From Herbinix sp. (GTDB lineage: Bacteria > Bacillota > Clostridia > Lachnospirales > Lachnospiraceae): 64,000 bases of DNA. The stretch lies in assembly GCA_029238935.1 (NCBI GenBank), contig JAQZBN010000004.1:62001-126000 (forward strand), in the 5' to 3' direction. This document shows positions 16,425 through 26,085 of this stretch, one piece after another (within the stretch, counting starts at the first letter, position 1; each line of letters starts with the position of its first letter). The notes beneath the pieces are model-generated. The model did not search any database. It was not told the origin of the DNA and saw nothing but the letters and a program-made list of their open reading frames with translations. A program made the position numbers and the translations under genes.

Positions 16425-19139
16425 CTATAACTTCTGTTTTCTGATCATATCAATAAATACTTCTGTTAGTTTTGGATCAAATAATTTCCCAGATCCCTCC
16501 CTAATTTCAAGGAGTATTCTTTCTATGGCTTCCGAATTAACTTCTTTTACTTTTGCTAATTTTCTATCATAGCTTTCTACTAACGCTATTATTCTGGCTT
16601 TCATGGGTATTTCATCGCCTTTCAGTCCCTTCGGATAGCCGCTTCCATCCCACTTTTCATGATGCGCGTATACATCATCAGCTAAATCCAGTGTATCATC
16701 AAATATATTTAATATTCTATAGCCTATTACAGAGTGTTGCATTACCAACTGTTCTTCATTCTTGGTCCAATTCTCTTCTTTACTCAGAATACTATCCTCT
16801 AATACAATCTTTCCTATGTCATGCATATAGCCAGAATCATGCAGTTTCTTTATTTCAGTTACCGACAACCCCATAGCTCTACCCATTCTTTCACATAATA
16901 CTGCTACATTTTCAGAATGTATTTTTTCATTCTTACTTCTCTCCTGCAATAAATTTATTATAGTACTCAAAGCCTCATTTGCAAATTTTTTTCGGGAAAG
17001 AGTTTTTTCTTTATACATCTCACTTTCTGCATTTCTCATAATATTTTCAATATTCTGATAAGAACTGACTTTTGTATCAACTCCTAAAGCCATGCTACAT
17101 TTTATTCCGTTGACTTTTTCAATTGATAAATATGTTCTTATTTTTTCTACTATTCCCTCTGCTTCGTTGGTATCTGTTTTAGGGAGCATGATAACAAACT
17201 CATCCCCTCCGACACGGGCTATGACATCAGAACCTCGACATGATTCTTTTAATATTTCTGCTGATTTCTGAATAAGGATATCCCCTGATGCATGTCCAAA
17301 GATATCATTTACCAGTTTTAATCCGTTAAGATCAGCAAAAATAACTGAAATTGGCAAGTTCGTCTTAACATCACATTTTTTTATTACTTCCTCGAAACAT
17401 CTTCGATTCATAACTCCCGTCAAAGGGTCATGACAGCTTAAATACTGTATCTGTTCTTCATTCTTCTTTCTCTCGGTAATATCCATAAAAGTTACTACAG
17501 ATCCGATTAACTTACCATCTTTTAACTGAGGATAAGAGTAATACTCAACATCAAAGCAGGAACCATCCGCTCTCCAATAAACCTCATCAAAGACATGAAC
17601 CATAGCTCCTTCCGAGAGAGTATTAATAATCTTACAGTCTTCCATCGGCATTGGTTTGCCGTCTCTATAGCTATGATGTATTTGTAAATGCATATTCTTA
17701 CCAACCAAGTCCTCTTGATGTTTATATCCTAATAGCTCAATACATCTATCGTTACAAAATGTACAATTCCCATCGGTATCCAGTCCGAATATTCCCTCCG
17801 CTGTAGAATCTAAAATAAGGTATAGCTCATCCTGTGTTGTTTTCAATGCATCATTTGCCTTTATTAGATCAGAAGTTCTCTCCTGGACTGTAGTCTCCAG
17901 ATTATTAACTAAATGATTCATTTTATCTGCCATTTTATTAAACATCATAGCAATTTTTCCAATTTCATTATATTTACTTATCGGTACTCGTTTCGATAAT
18001 TCCCCCGATGATAGCTGCTCCATAGCAATAATCAGATTACCTAGAGGCTTCATCAGCTTTTTTGTACTAATATAGTAAACAATAAATGATATTAAAATGG
18101 CAATTAGCATTATAAGTACTGTAGAATATATATTTATAACTATATCATCCATAAAAAAGCTGCTCGGTATTGCTGAGATTAATAACCAATCTAGACCATT
18201 TTTATGATACTCCATAACATTAAAATAATAGTTTTCTTTATCGCCATTATATAAAAATAGTTCGTTCGGATTGTTCTTATATTGTTCATACCCTTCTTTC
18301 ATGTCAGGTGTTCCAATATCTTCTAGTTTATATCTTTTGATAAGCCCATCTTCTTGAATGATAAAATTCGCTTCATTGAAAGAATTTCCGATCAGTTCTT
18401 CCGTATTCATATCAATAATAAGTGCAAACCCATCCTTATTGCCAACGATGTCACTAAGGAAGTTATCTATTCCTGATAGCAATATATGAGTTCCCAAGAC
18501 ACCTTGCAAGAGACCGTTTTCATTATAAATTGGTAAGGCCGCTGATATCGCCAAATCATTCATAATAAAATGCTTATACACAGATGAATAGATAGGCTCA
18601 CCACTATTCTTAGCAACCCTGTACCAATCCCTGCTTCGTGGATCATATGGCTCAGTTTTCATAATAATCTGATCGGCACTCATATCTTCATTGACGGAGT
18701 AATACCAGGTATGTCCACTTGTTTCCTTATTATTTTTCATAACCTCAATAATACCATTATCATTTCTTCTGGCACCATAATATTCACCGGATTCTGTTCC
18801 ATAACTGAAGCTGTATACTTCCTTATCGAGTGATTGCAAAATACATGCAAAAAACGTCTCCCGGGTACCTTCCTCCGATAAATCTACAACTCCGGATGAT
18901 ATTAGTTTTTGGTTTACTTCATTGTTACGATAAGGCATATTGATTAAAACATCGATTTGCTGACTTATATCATGATTCATATCTTCCGACATCATTTTCG
19001 TTGTCTTTCCGGCAAATGTCATCCAATTTATAAACACCATTAATCCAATCGATATAACAGAGATAATAATGGATATTATAAAGATCATGATTATTCTTTT
19101 TCTGATCGAAATACTTTTTCGTTTCTCTCGTCTCTTCAT
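16425..19139 (-). CDS. Membrane c-di-GMP signalling protein: Cache-HAMP-PAS-GGDEF-HD-GYP
   Basis: About 904 residues. After a basic N-terminus, a membrane helix (IIMIFIISIIISVISIGLMV) leads to an extracellular double-Cache sensor (about 40-310, with DPRSRDWYRVAKNSGEP), a second helix (about 315-340), HAMP, and PAS (LDSTAEGIFGLDTDGNCTFC). Then comes GGDEF with an intact active site (RVGGDEFVIM) and a C-terminal HD-GYP domain (HDIGKIV; DGSGYPKGLKGDEI). The protein could therefore both make and degrade c-di-GMP in response to a small extracellular ligand. I chose ATG 19137-19139 because AAGG lies nine bases upstream; the frame continues to a TTG at 19178 without a ribosome binding site. It follows the GGDEF-EAL gene by 109 bases on the same strand, so the two may share a transcript. 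Confidence 0.93.
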   Translation of the reverse strand: MKRREKRKSISIRKRIIMIFIISIIISVISIGLMVFINWMTFAGKTTKMMSEDMNHDISQQIDVLINMPYRNNEVNQKLISSGVVDLSEEGTRETFFACILQSLDKEVYSFSYGTESGEYYGARRNDNGIIEVMKNNKETSGHTWYYSVNEDMSADQIIMKTEPYDPRSRDWYRVAKNSGEPIYSSVYKHFIMNDLAISAALPIYNENGLLQGVLGTHILLSGIDNFLSDIVGNKDGFALIIDMNTEELIGNSFNEANFIIQEDGLIKRYKLEDIGTPDMKEGYEQYKNNPNELFLYNGDKENYYFNVMEYHKNGLDWLLISAIPSSFFMDDIVINIYSTVLIMLIAILISFIVYYISTKKLMKPLGNLIIAMEQLSSGELSKRVPISKYNEIGKIAMMFNKMADKMNHLVNNLETTVQERTSDLIKANDALKTTQDELYLILDSTAEGIFGLDTDGNCTFCNDRCIELLGYKHQEDLVGKNMHLQIHHSYRDGKPMPMEDCKIINTLSEGAMVHVFDEVYWRADGSCFDVEYYSYPQLKDGKLIGSVVTFMDITERKKNEEQIQYLSCHDPLTGVMNRRCFEEVIKKCDVKTNLPISVIFADLNGLKLVNDIFGHASGDILIQKSAEILKESCRGSDVIARVGGDEFVIMLPKTDTNEAEGIVEKIRTYLSIEKVNGIKCSMALGVDTKVSSYQNIENIMRNAESEMYKEKTLSRKKFANEALSTIINLLQERSKNEKIHSENVAVLCERMGRAMGLSVTEIKKLHDSGYMHDIGKIVLEDSILSKEENWTKNEEQLVMQHSVIGYRILNIFDDTLDLADDVYAHHEKWDGSGYPKGLKGDEIPMKARIIALVESYDRKLAKVKEVNSEAIERILLEIREGSGKLFDPKLTEVFIDMIRKQKL

Positions 19140-19248
19140 ATGTGACATCCTTATCTTTTCATTTAGATACTTAAACAATAGTTGATATATTGCAAGACGG
19201 GTTAAACATGCAAAATCTAATGTACTTTCTTATATTTAAATATGATTT

Positions 19249-21606
19249 CTATAAATTTGTCTGCCCTAATAATTTGATCGCTAATTCGGAAGATATTGGT
19301 TTACTAAATAAATACCCTTGCATATAATCGCAATTGTGCTCGATTAGGTATTGTTTCTGCCTTTCATGTTCTACCCCTTCAGCTACCACACAATGTCCTA
19401 ATTTATGAGCCATGGAAATAATGTCACCCGTAAGAGCTTCGTCAAAATTCAGTGTGAGTAATTTATCGATAAAATACTTATCTATCTTCAAACAATCAAT
19501 ATCTAGTTCTCCTTCCCGCGCTAACGATGAATAGCCCGTTCCAAAGTCATCAATTGATATATTAATATTAAGTTCTTTAATGTGATTCAATATTTTATTT
19601 ATTTCGTTATAATCATTTAAGAAAACTGATTCCGTCAATTCAATATTTAAGTTTCTAGGATGAATACCACTTTCCGTCATAAGTTCATGAAGTGTATCAA
19701 TAAAATCTTCTCTAAGTAATTGGATAGCAGAAACATTGAAAGATAGTAGAATACTGTCGAAACCAAGCAGTTCTAATGTCTTTAAAAAATGAAAGGCTTG
19801 CCGCATTATCCTTTTACCAAGAGATATGATAATTCCTGTTTCTTCTGCTATCGGTATAAATTCAGCTGGAGATACCCAACCTAACTTTTCACTTTTAAAT
19901 CGTGCCAGAGCCTCGAATCCATATATTTTATCCGTTTTTAAATCGATGATTGGTTGGTATACCATATAGAAATTCTCATCTTCATCATTGATCGCAGCAA
20001 TCGAAAGCTCTTCTTTTATCTTTTCTCTATGCATAATTCTTTCTTCCATCTCTTGATTAAAAAAGCAATATTGCATTTCCTGGTTTTTGTCAGCCTCCTC
20101 TGCAGCTATTGAAGCGAATTTAAGGATATTGTCGACACTGATATCACAGTTTTGTAAATCCACAATGCCGATACTTACTTGTACGTTATTGATCGTTTGT
20201 ATATTTTGTATATGGTGAAAAATAGTTTCACAAAAATCTGATATCTCTATATGATTTTGATACTTCATTACGATGGCGAAACGGTCTATCGATATATGAA
20301 ATAATTGTTTATTTTCCATGCAGAGATCTGTAAGTAGCTTCGCCATTTCAACAATCAACTTTTCACCATAAAAATAACCATATGTGATATTAATATTATT
20401 AAAATTCCGAATATTCACCAATAAAAGAGCTTTACTTTCTAACTTGTTGCTATGTATCTCTGAATATAAACTTGTCTCGAAGTATCTGCGATTATATAGA
20501 CCAGTAAGTTTATCATGTTCACTATCATATTTAAATTTCATCTCCTGCTCTTTACGTTGTGATATATCGATGATAAACCCTTCCAGCTCTTCTATCTCAT
20601 TTATTTCATTATAAACTCCCTGTCCTTGCTCAAAGACCCATTTTATTTCACCTGAAGCAGTTATTATCTCGTACTCTTCTTTGAATTTAGAACCTTCCGA
20701 AAGAGCAGTCCTCCATTTCGTCCATACAAATTCTTGATATTTTGGCATAATTAATTGATTATAAGATAAGTCCCTATTTTGCAATAAGCTTTCTGGCCGA
20801 TAACCTGTAAGATCTGAGCAACCTCTAGAAACGTATCTCATAGTCCATTCGCGGTCATAATTACATCGATATGCCATGCCCGGTAAATTTTCTAATATAA
20901 CAGCCTTACTTCTTTCACTTTTATACAGTTCTTTTTCAATCTCTTTTTGTTTACTGATATCTTCAACAAAACACAGATGGTGGAACCCCGTGCTATTTTC
21001 CAGAAATAATTTGGAGATAATCATGCGAACCCATACAATCGACCCATCTGGTTTAATATAACGCTTTTCCATATTATAACTGTCTATTTCTCCACTGTTC
21101 AATTGTGTAAACTTTTTTAGATCTTCCTGTAAATCCTCCGGATGCGTGATATCCATCCAACCTACCTTTGAAAACTCCTCCTTTGATCGCCCTGTAATGC
21201 ATTCAAAAGTTTTATTCATACTTGGTCTGTTCTCACCTTTTGAAATGATACAGTCGTCATTATATGCAATCGCGATCCCGATATTTGCTTGTTCAAAAAC
21301 GGCTCTGAATATAGTCTCACTTTCATTTAATCTTCGTTCAGCTTCAATACGCTTTTCTCTTTCGTCATGAAGTTTCTTATTTTTAATTAGAGCGAATAAT
21401 AGACTGGCATATATCACAAGGATACAGAAAGAGATAAATCCAATATGAATGTCTTTCGATGTATTTGAATAAATCCGATTTACCAAGGTATGAAATATAA
21501 ACATAACACATGCTAATAACAAAATAGCCCAGATACTCCTGTGAGCCACAATCAATTGATTTCGATGTATTTTCTGATTAAGGAACTGTGAGAACCTATA
21601 TTTCAT
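19249..21606 (-). CDS. Membrane PAS-PAS-GGDEF-EAL protein with degenerate GGDEF (probable c-di-GMP phosphodiesterase)
   Basis: 785 residues. Two N-terminal membrane helices (SIWAILLLACVMFIFHTLV and IGFISFCILVIYASLLFALI) are followed by two PAS domains (about 90-350), a GGDEF-fold domain and an EAL domain (about 525-785). The GGDEF signature is replaced by SIDRF, so diguanylate cyclase activity is unlikely; the domain may bind GTP and regulate. The EAL domain keeps key motifs: FEAL, the ELTES glutamate, DDFGTGYSSL, KIDKYFI, and AEGVEHERQ. The expected role is hydrolysis of c-di-GMP to pGpG at the membrane, tuned by PAS-sensed signals. AAAGGAG stands 11 bases before the ATG. The neighbouring Cache-GGDEF-HD-GYP gene downstream makes this a local c-di-GMP control pair. 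Confidence 0.93.
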   Translation of the reverse strand: MKYRFSQFLNQKIHRNQLIVAHRSIWAILLLACVMFIFHTLVNRIYSNTSKDIHIGFISFCILVIYASLLFALIKNKKLHDEREKRIEAERRLNESETIFRAVFEQANIGIAIAYNDDCIISKGENRPSMNKTFECITGRSKEEFSKVGWMDITHPEDLQEDLKKFTQLNSGEIDSYNMEKRYIKPDGSIVWVRMIISKLFLENSTGFHHLCFVEDISKQKEIEKELYKSERSKAVILENLPGMAYRCNYDREWTMRYVSRGCSDLTGYRPESLLQNRDLSYNQLIMPKYQEFVWTKWRTALSEGSKFKEEYEIITASGEIKWVFEQGQGVYNEINEIEELEGFIIDISQRKEQEMKFKYDSEHDKLTGLYNRRYFETSLYSEIHSNKLESKALLLVNIRNFNNINITYGYFYGEKLIVEMAKLLTDLCMENKQLFHISIDRFAIVMKYQNHIEISDFCETIFHHIQNIQTINNVQVSIGIVDLQNCDISVDNILKFASIAAEEADKNQEMQYCFFNQEMEERIMHREKIKEELSIAAINDEDENFYMVYQPIIDLKTDKIYGFEALARFKSEKLGWVSPAEFIPIAEETGIIISLGKRIMRQAFHFLKTLELLGFDSILLSFNVSAIQLLREDFIDTLHELMTESGIHPRNLNIELTESVFLNDYNEINKILNHIKELNINISIDDFGTGYSSLAREGELDIDCLKIDKYFIDKLLTLNFDEALTGDIISMAHKLGHCVVAEGVEHERQKQYLIEHNCDYMQGYLFSKPISSELAIKLLGQTNL

Positions 21607-21866
21607 ATCTGATGTATCTCCTTTATACTTTTATGCAATCAAATACACAATCTCCACTCTTTTCTTGCATTTATCCTGTTATTTCATTATATTTCGACAT
21701 GTTTCTCTATATAGATAGTAGTACTAATTTACTAATTATGCAACAAGTATTTAGGCTTTTCCATTATTTTTTACATATATTGTCTAGCACGAATGTTATA
21801 CTTTTTTATTATTTTTATTGTATCCAATATCACTTGCTGCAAAATCTAAGAGAGATAGTTACATAA

Positions 21867-21916
21867 TAAAAACAAGGAATTTAAAATATATAATCTTTAA
21901 ACTCCTTGTTTATAAA
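21867..21916. terminator. Strong symmetrical hairpin between divergent genes
   Basis: AAACAAGGA-TTTAAA pairs with TTTAAA-TCCTTGTTT around an AT-rich loop, flanked by A and T runs, so it could terminate in either direction. It lies between the start of the GGDEF-EAL gene (minus) and the lipoprotein gene (plus), where no gene visibly ends. It may insulate the two promoters. The frame 21588-21866 that ends just before it does not look coding. Confidence 0.55.
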
Positions 21917-22058
21917 TTATGAAACGAAAGGGTTAGTAAGTGCCGGTAATCTTATAGGTTTGAAGCAGTTACTTAATTATATCGTTTCTGAAAATCGTGA
22001 GAAGAGAAGCTTAAGTCAAAGTTCTATTATTAAACTGTTATACTATAGTTTTCCATTG

Positions 22059-22067
22059 TGATATAAT
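22059..22067 (+). promoter_or_regulatory. Extended -10 promoter (TGATATAAT) for the lipoprotein gene
   Basis: TGATATAAT is a consensus extended -10 element, 170 bases upstream of the lipoprotein start. The -35 region is weak, which is tolerated by extended -10 promoters. The resulting leader would be about 160 bases. A loosely paired GAAACGA (21920) / TCGTTTC (21980) element lies further upstream. Confidence 0.5.
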
Positions 22068-22236
22068 AGTTATAAGCTATCTATGTTTGTTTATCGTAAT
22101 TTACACAGTGATCCGATCCACAATTTACGAAATCCGTGTTATTTTCGTTAAACTTAAAATATACGAAAGTAACGATATCAAAGATAGATATCGTACAAAT
22201 ACTTCTATTTGTAGCCATAAAAGAAGGAGGTATACA

Positions 22237-22947
22237 GTGAAGCGAATTTTATATCTAGTATGTATTGCAACTTTGTTGCTCAGCTCATGTTCAAGACAAC
22301 CAAAAGCACCTAACTTCGAATTCCCTAACACCAATTGGAGCATGAACCAATCTGAAGTTAAGAATGCTTTGCATCTTGCCGATGAAGATATTTCAATTAG
22401 TGAACATAACTTTCTTGCGATAAAAGATCTTAATGTATTCGGTGAGAAATCTAGTGAGACACGCTTTCACTTTGGGGATATCAAAGGAAAAAATCCTACA
22501 CTTATCGCAGTAGAGGTTCGATACCCGGACGATGTGAATATGGATATGGTATTAAAGAAGATGCAGAAAACTTATGGTAGTACAGTTTCTGAATTTAGTA
22601 TTTTTGATTACTTTACTATTTTTGATGATAAATTAGAAGAGACTAAGTATGTCGAAGCGGACCATCTTAAACTATGGTCCAGCAAGAAATCCATCCTAAA
22701 ATACATTCCGGAAAATGAGATAGAAATTTACAGAGAACTATGGTCCAAATACCAAACACCAGTCACGGAAGATGAGAACTGGAAGCGATTTTCAAATGAC
22801 GGAAAATTAGTATCGATTGCTTGGACTGATGACAATGAAATTCCTTTTATGAAGAACTGGGATGCTCAGAAAAATAAGTTATACTTTGACGCACTTAATT
22901 TCAACGTGTACAATGGTATAAAAAATGAATTAGCAGATAAGCAGTAA
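22237..22947 (+). CDS. Lipoprotein of unknown function
   Basis: A 236-residue protein that starts at GTG 22237 behind an excellent AGAAGGAGG. The signal peptide has a basic start (KR), a hydrophobic core and the lipobox LLSSC near residue 16, so it is exported and lipid-anchored. The mature part is rich in charged residues and has no family I recognise; WSMNQSEVKNALHL resembles the start of small lipoproteins that open with a short helix after a tryptophan. The frame is open upstream to 22087 but the upstream part has no ribosome binding site and unlike codon use. It stands alone between the c-di-GMP genes and the glycyl radical cluster, ending 160 bases before the convergent enzyme gene. Confidence 0.75.
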   Translation: MKRILYLVCIATLLLSSCSRQPKAPNFEFPNTNWSMNQSEVKNALHLADEDISISEHNFLAIKDLNVFGEKSSETRFHFGDIKGKNPTLIAVEVRYPDDVNMDMVLKKMQKTYGSTVSEFSIFDYFTIFDDKLEETKYVEADHLKLWSSKKSILKYIPENEIEIYRELWSKYQTPVTEDENWKRFSNDGKLVSIAWTDDNEIPFMKNWDAQKNKLYFDALNFNVYNGIKNELADKQ

Positions 22948-22999
22948 TCTATTTTGTTCCTATGTTGTAAAACCGGCCTAATTTACCTGTTATGACAGC

Positions 23000-23042
23000 A
23001 AAAAAGCATGTCGCAAACTTTAAGAATGCTACATGCTTTTTA
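23000..23042. terminator. Bidirectional terminator between lipoprotein and glycyl radical enzyme genes
   Basis: AAAAAAGCATGT pairs with ACATGCTTTTT across an 18-20 base loop. It lies between two convergent genes (stops at 22947 and 23108) and has A and T tracts on both sides, so it can serve both. Confidence 0.8.
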
Positions 23043-23107
23043 ATTTCTCTATTTCTTCAAAAGATTACATTCGATAGATCAAAGCGGATTGTTCAAACTA
23101 ACAGCTC

Positions 23108-25126
23108 TTATACCATATACTCCGTCCGACTGATGATATGATCCTGATATTCCGGATCCAGTTCATTAAAATATCCGCTCCAACCCCATACCCGTACAAT
23201 TAAGTTCGGATACTTTTCTGGATGTTTCTTTGCTTCCAGCAAACGTTCTCTGTTAATGGAATTAAGCTGAAGCTGATGTCCTCCAAAGTCAATATATGTT
23301 TTCACCAGCTGCGCCACCTTTTCTACACCCATTTCGTTGCGAAACGTTGTATCATGAATTTCGATTGTTAGGGGGCCACCATTAATAATCTTTCTCATAT
23401 CAAAGTTTGTAAAGGACTGAAGCATAGATAATGGTCCTTTCAATCTTGCAGTAATCGATGGTGAAAAGCTGGATCCGTAGGGCTGATATGCTTTTCTTCC
23501 ATCCGCCGATGCAGTAACCTGCTTCGCACTCCATAAATACTCCAATGCACTGCCGGTACCTGCCCGAAAGATACCACCCCTGTTATTCTTTTTTCCATTC
23601 ATCTCTAAGGCAAAGGTATCCATAAGAATATAGGCAAGATTATCGACATAGGGATCATTGTTCCCCATCTTAGGGCACTCCAGAAGCTTAAGTCTTAGCT
23701 CTTCAAACCCTTCAAAATCTTTATCCAATGCATCAATAAGATGATTACATTCCAATACACAGTCGTCGTAAACCATCTTTTTTACTGCTGCCAGTGCATC
23801 CGCTGCACTTGATATCCCAGCTCCATGACATCCGTAGTTATTATATTTTGCTGCTCCTTCTGACAGATCTGCTCCTTTTTCCACGCAACCATCGATGAAT
23901 AAGGATAGATAGGGAGATGGGGTTAACTGTGTTCTATTCGCCTGTGACTGTAGCCTTTCACATTCCTTCTTTAGTTCCTGCTTAACCTCATCCAATAACT
24001 TCTCAAACGTATTGCACTGCGATATTTTACTATGAATTACATTGTTAACTACCTTTGGAAAGTTCATAGTAATAATATTGGGTATGTCCATACCACAGTT
24101 CGGTATAATATACTCCCAGCAGGCTGCCACCGTATAATTCACAGCATCCTCATAATCATAACCCAAAGCAACCAGTCCCGGTAATACAACATCATCATTG
24201 CAGTACTGCGGAAATCCAAGTCCCTTCTTGGTTAACTGTGTTCCATATAAATATCGTTCCATTGGAGTATCTTTATTTACTCTTAAGTTGATTTTAGGGT
24301 CGATTAAGTTCAGTTCCAAAGAAGCCTTCATGCAAAGCTCGGACAGACGGTTATAGCAGTCATTGCCGTTCCCATCTCTTCCCCCTAACACCATACTCTG
24401 GCCATTATCACCCTGCTGTACCCCCGGATAGAGATCAGTATCAAAGTTAATGGAGATAAAAAACTCCTCCAGAGATTCAAATAGCTCCTCCTCTGGTACA
24501 CCTCTTATAACATCTCTTTCAAAATAAGGATACATATATTGATCAAAACGCCCTAAGGTCACGTGCATATTACGATTACATCGGATCGTGAGAATGATAA
24601 ATTTCATAAATACACAGGCTTCATAAAATGATGACGCTCCCCGGTGCGGTACTTGAAGCAGCGCCATGTACAGTTTGTCATTTCCCACAAGATAAGCTTC
24701 CTCTGTATAGCGATCTGCAAGTCTAAGAGCAGCCTTCATTGTAATCAAAAGAGCCTCATAAAATTCTTTTTGCTGCATATTACATTGAGCGTGAAGCTCC
24801 TCTATTTCTGATAGAAGGGTATCAAATCCTTTTTCCATGACCTTTTGATAGTTCGGTGTAATATTTCCGGGAGGATACGGACATTGTCTTTTATTATCCT
24901 CCATAAAGTACGAAAAGTTACTCACGCTTCGATAAAATCCTATGGAATCCCCATCGATAAATACCGGTGTTTCATTATCCAACATGGTTTCTAGTAAAAC
25001 AGCATCCCGCAGCATTGCACTTTTACCCAGAACCTTTTCTGTCACATCCATCTCTTTTTCTATCCGTTTCAAACGATAAGAGCGGCTTTGTAATTGTTCC
25101 AATAAATTTTTAATATGCTCTGTCAT
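23108..25126 (-). CDS. Glycyl radical enzyme of unassigned substrate (pyruvate formate-lyase/dehydratase superfamily)
   Basis: A 672-residue glycyl radical enzyme. The C-terminal radical loop reads RVWGWSGYF (residues 645-653), so Gly648 would carry the stable radical; the following YQDHIISR matches the conserved tail. The thiyl residue is probably Cys336 in AACWEY. The C-x-E pattern with Glu338 recalls the dehydratase/lyase branch (diol dehydratase, CutC, HPAD) rather than the Cys-Cys pair of pyruvate formate-lyase, but the surrounding residues differ from the common GCVE motif. It is somewhat shorter than typical members (about 750-850). It is strictly anaerobic and oxygen-labile by family. 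The activase gene is nine bases upstream on the same strand, and an AraC regulator is divergent. The substrate cannot be read from the sequence. Confidence 0.92.
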   Translation of the reverse strand: MTEHIKNLLEQLQSRSYRLKRIEKEMDVTEKVLGKSAMLRDAVLLETMLDNETPVFIDGDSIGFYRSVSNFSYFMEDNKRQCPYPPGNITPNYQKVMEKGFDTLLSEIEELHAQCNMQQKEFYEALLITMKAALRLADRYTEEAYLVGNDKLYMALLQVPHRGASSFYEACVFMKFIILTIRCNRNMHVTLGRFDQYMYPYFERDVIRGVPEEELFESLEEFFISINFDTDLYPGVQQGDNGQSMVLGGRDGNGNDCYNRLSELCMKASLELNLIDPKINLRVNKDTPMERYLYGTQLTKKGLGFPQYCNDDVVLPGLVALGYDYEDAVNYTVAACWEYIIPNCGMDIPNIITMNFPKVVNNVIHSKISQCNTFEKLLDEVKQELKKECERLQSQANRTQLTPSPYLSLFIDGCVEKGADLSEGAAKYNNYGCHGAGISSAADALAAVKKMVYDDCVLECNHLIDALDKDFEGFEELRLKLLECPKMGNNDPYVDNLAYILMDTFALEMNGKKNNRGGIFRAGTGSALEYLWSAKQVTASADGRKAYQPYGSSFSPSITARLKGPLSMLQSFTNFDMRKIINGGPLTIEIHDTTFRNEMGVEKVAQLVKTYIDFGGHQLQLNSINRERLLEAKKHPEKYPNLIVRVWGWSGYFNELDPEYQDHIISRTEYMV

Positions 25127-25135
25127 TTCTCACCT

Positions 25136-25984
25136 CTATAAAACATTCACTGTTATTCCATATTGTTCCAATATTTCCTTCTGCGTCTCAACCGGTATCC
25201 TCTCATCAAAAGGTGGGTTATATACTTTGTCTACCAGCTTATATTTACTTCCCGCCATTTTGTTATAAGGAAGTAACTCGATATAACACACATTATACTG
25301 TTTTAACAAACTTCCGATGGCTTCCATGTTTTCTTTTGTATCAGTTATAGTAGGTATTAAGGGCGTTCGGATACAAAAAGGTATTTTACTATTACACAAA
25401 GTTTCGAAGTTTTTTATTATTAGCCTATTAGAAGCTCCAGTGTATTGGATATGCTTTTTCTCATCTATTAATTTTAAGTCAAATAATACATAATCAAGAT
25501 GTTCCAAGATCCCTCCAAATTTCTCCTCCTCACAAAACCCACTGGTCTGTAAAGCACGATTTGTCTTACTTCCTATAAACCTAAGGCATTCCCATAAGAA
25601 ATCATACTGTGCTAAGGGTTCCCCTCCGGAAAAGGTAACTCCTCCACCGGTTTTCTGAAACATTTCAGTATTTTGTAATATCCGATTACATAACTCCTGT
25701 ACCGTATCATCCACAGCACATTCTCGAATGAGATTTCTGGGGCAAACCGCAATACTTTCTTTTACTAGTTTTCTCTCCCCCGTTAATCGTTCTCCGCAAT
25801 CCAGACAAGCGCCACAATGCAGGCATCCATTTGGGCTTTTTATGATCTGATGTTCAAATAACTGTCCTTCCGGATTGTGGCACCAGACACAGCGAAGGGG
25901 ACAGCCTTTTAAAAAGACCGTTGTTCTGATCCCAGGTCCGTCAAAGGTAGAAAACTCTTCGATGGAAAATACTCTTCCTATCAT
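25136..25984 (-). CDS. Glycyl radical enzyme activase (radical SAM)
   Basis: About 282 residues. It would use S-adenosylmethionine and a [4Fe-4S] cluster to abstract a hydrogen from Gly648 of the adjacent enzyme. The radical SAM motif is KGCPLRCVWCHN with Cys28, Cys32 and Cys35; GPGIRTTVFLKG just before it is typical of the PflA family. A ferredoxin-like insert follows (CLHCGACLDC and a later CPRN), as in dehydratase-type activases that carry additional clusters. FSGGEPL is the SAM-binding GGE motif. I used ATG 25982-25984 because AGGAGG lies eight bases upstream; a GTG nine bases earlier overlaps that site. It is first in the operon, ahead of its target enzyme. Confidence 0.95.
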   Translation of the reverse strand: MIGRVFSIEEFSTFDGPGIRTTVFLKGCPLRCVWCHNPEGQLFEHQIIKSPNGCLHCGACLDCGERLTGERKLVKESIAVCPRNLIRECAVDDTVQELCNRILQNTEMFQKTGGGVTFSGGEPLAQYDFLWECLRFIGSKTNRALQTSGFCEEEKFGGILEHLDYVLFDLKLIDEKKHIQYTGASNRLIIKNFETLCNSKIPFCIRTPLIPTITDTKENMEAIGSLLKQYNVCYIELLPYNKMAGSKYKLVDKVYNPPFDERIPVETQKEILEQYGITVNVL

Positions 25985-26014
25985 TTCCCTCACCTCCTAA
26001 CCTCATTTTATTGG

Positions 26015-26064
26015 AAAATAATTGACTTCGAAAGCAAATTATTTTAATATAATAGAAAATAATT
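26015..26064 (+). promoter_or_regulatory. Promoter with repeated AAAATAATT boxes in the divergent activase/AraC region
   Basis: AAAATAATT occurs at 26015 and 26056 and inverted (AATTATTTT) at 26037. Between them lie TTGACT (26022) and TATAAT (26048), with a spacer of about 20, which is long for a simple promoter and suggests that activation is needed. The AraC protein encoded just downstream is the likely binder and could control both directions. Confidence 0.45.
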
Positions 26065-26085
26065 ATCTTTTTGGAGGTGAGATCC

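Noticed and set aside
21588-21866. 92-codon plus-strand frame ending just before a hairpin
   Set aside because: The composition is that of AT-rich noncoding DNA, it overlaps the start of the GGDEF-EAL gene, and no homologous family is apparent.
21920-21990. Possible c-di-GMP riboswitch upstream of the lipoprotein gene, suggested by the neighbouring c-di-GMP genes
   Set aside because: Only a GAAACGA/TCGTTTC pairing is visible; the conserved GEMM core is absent.
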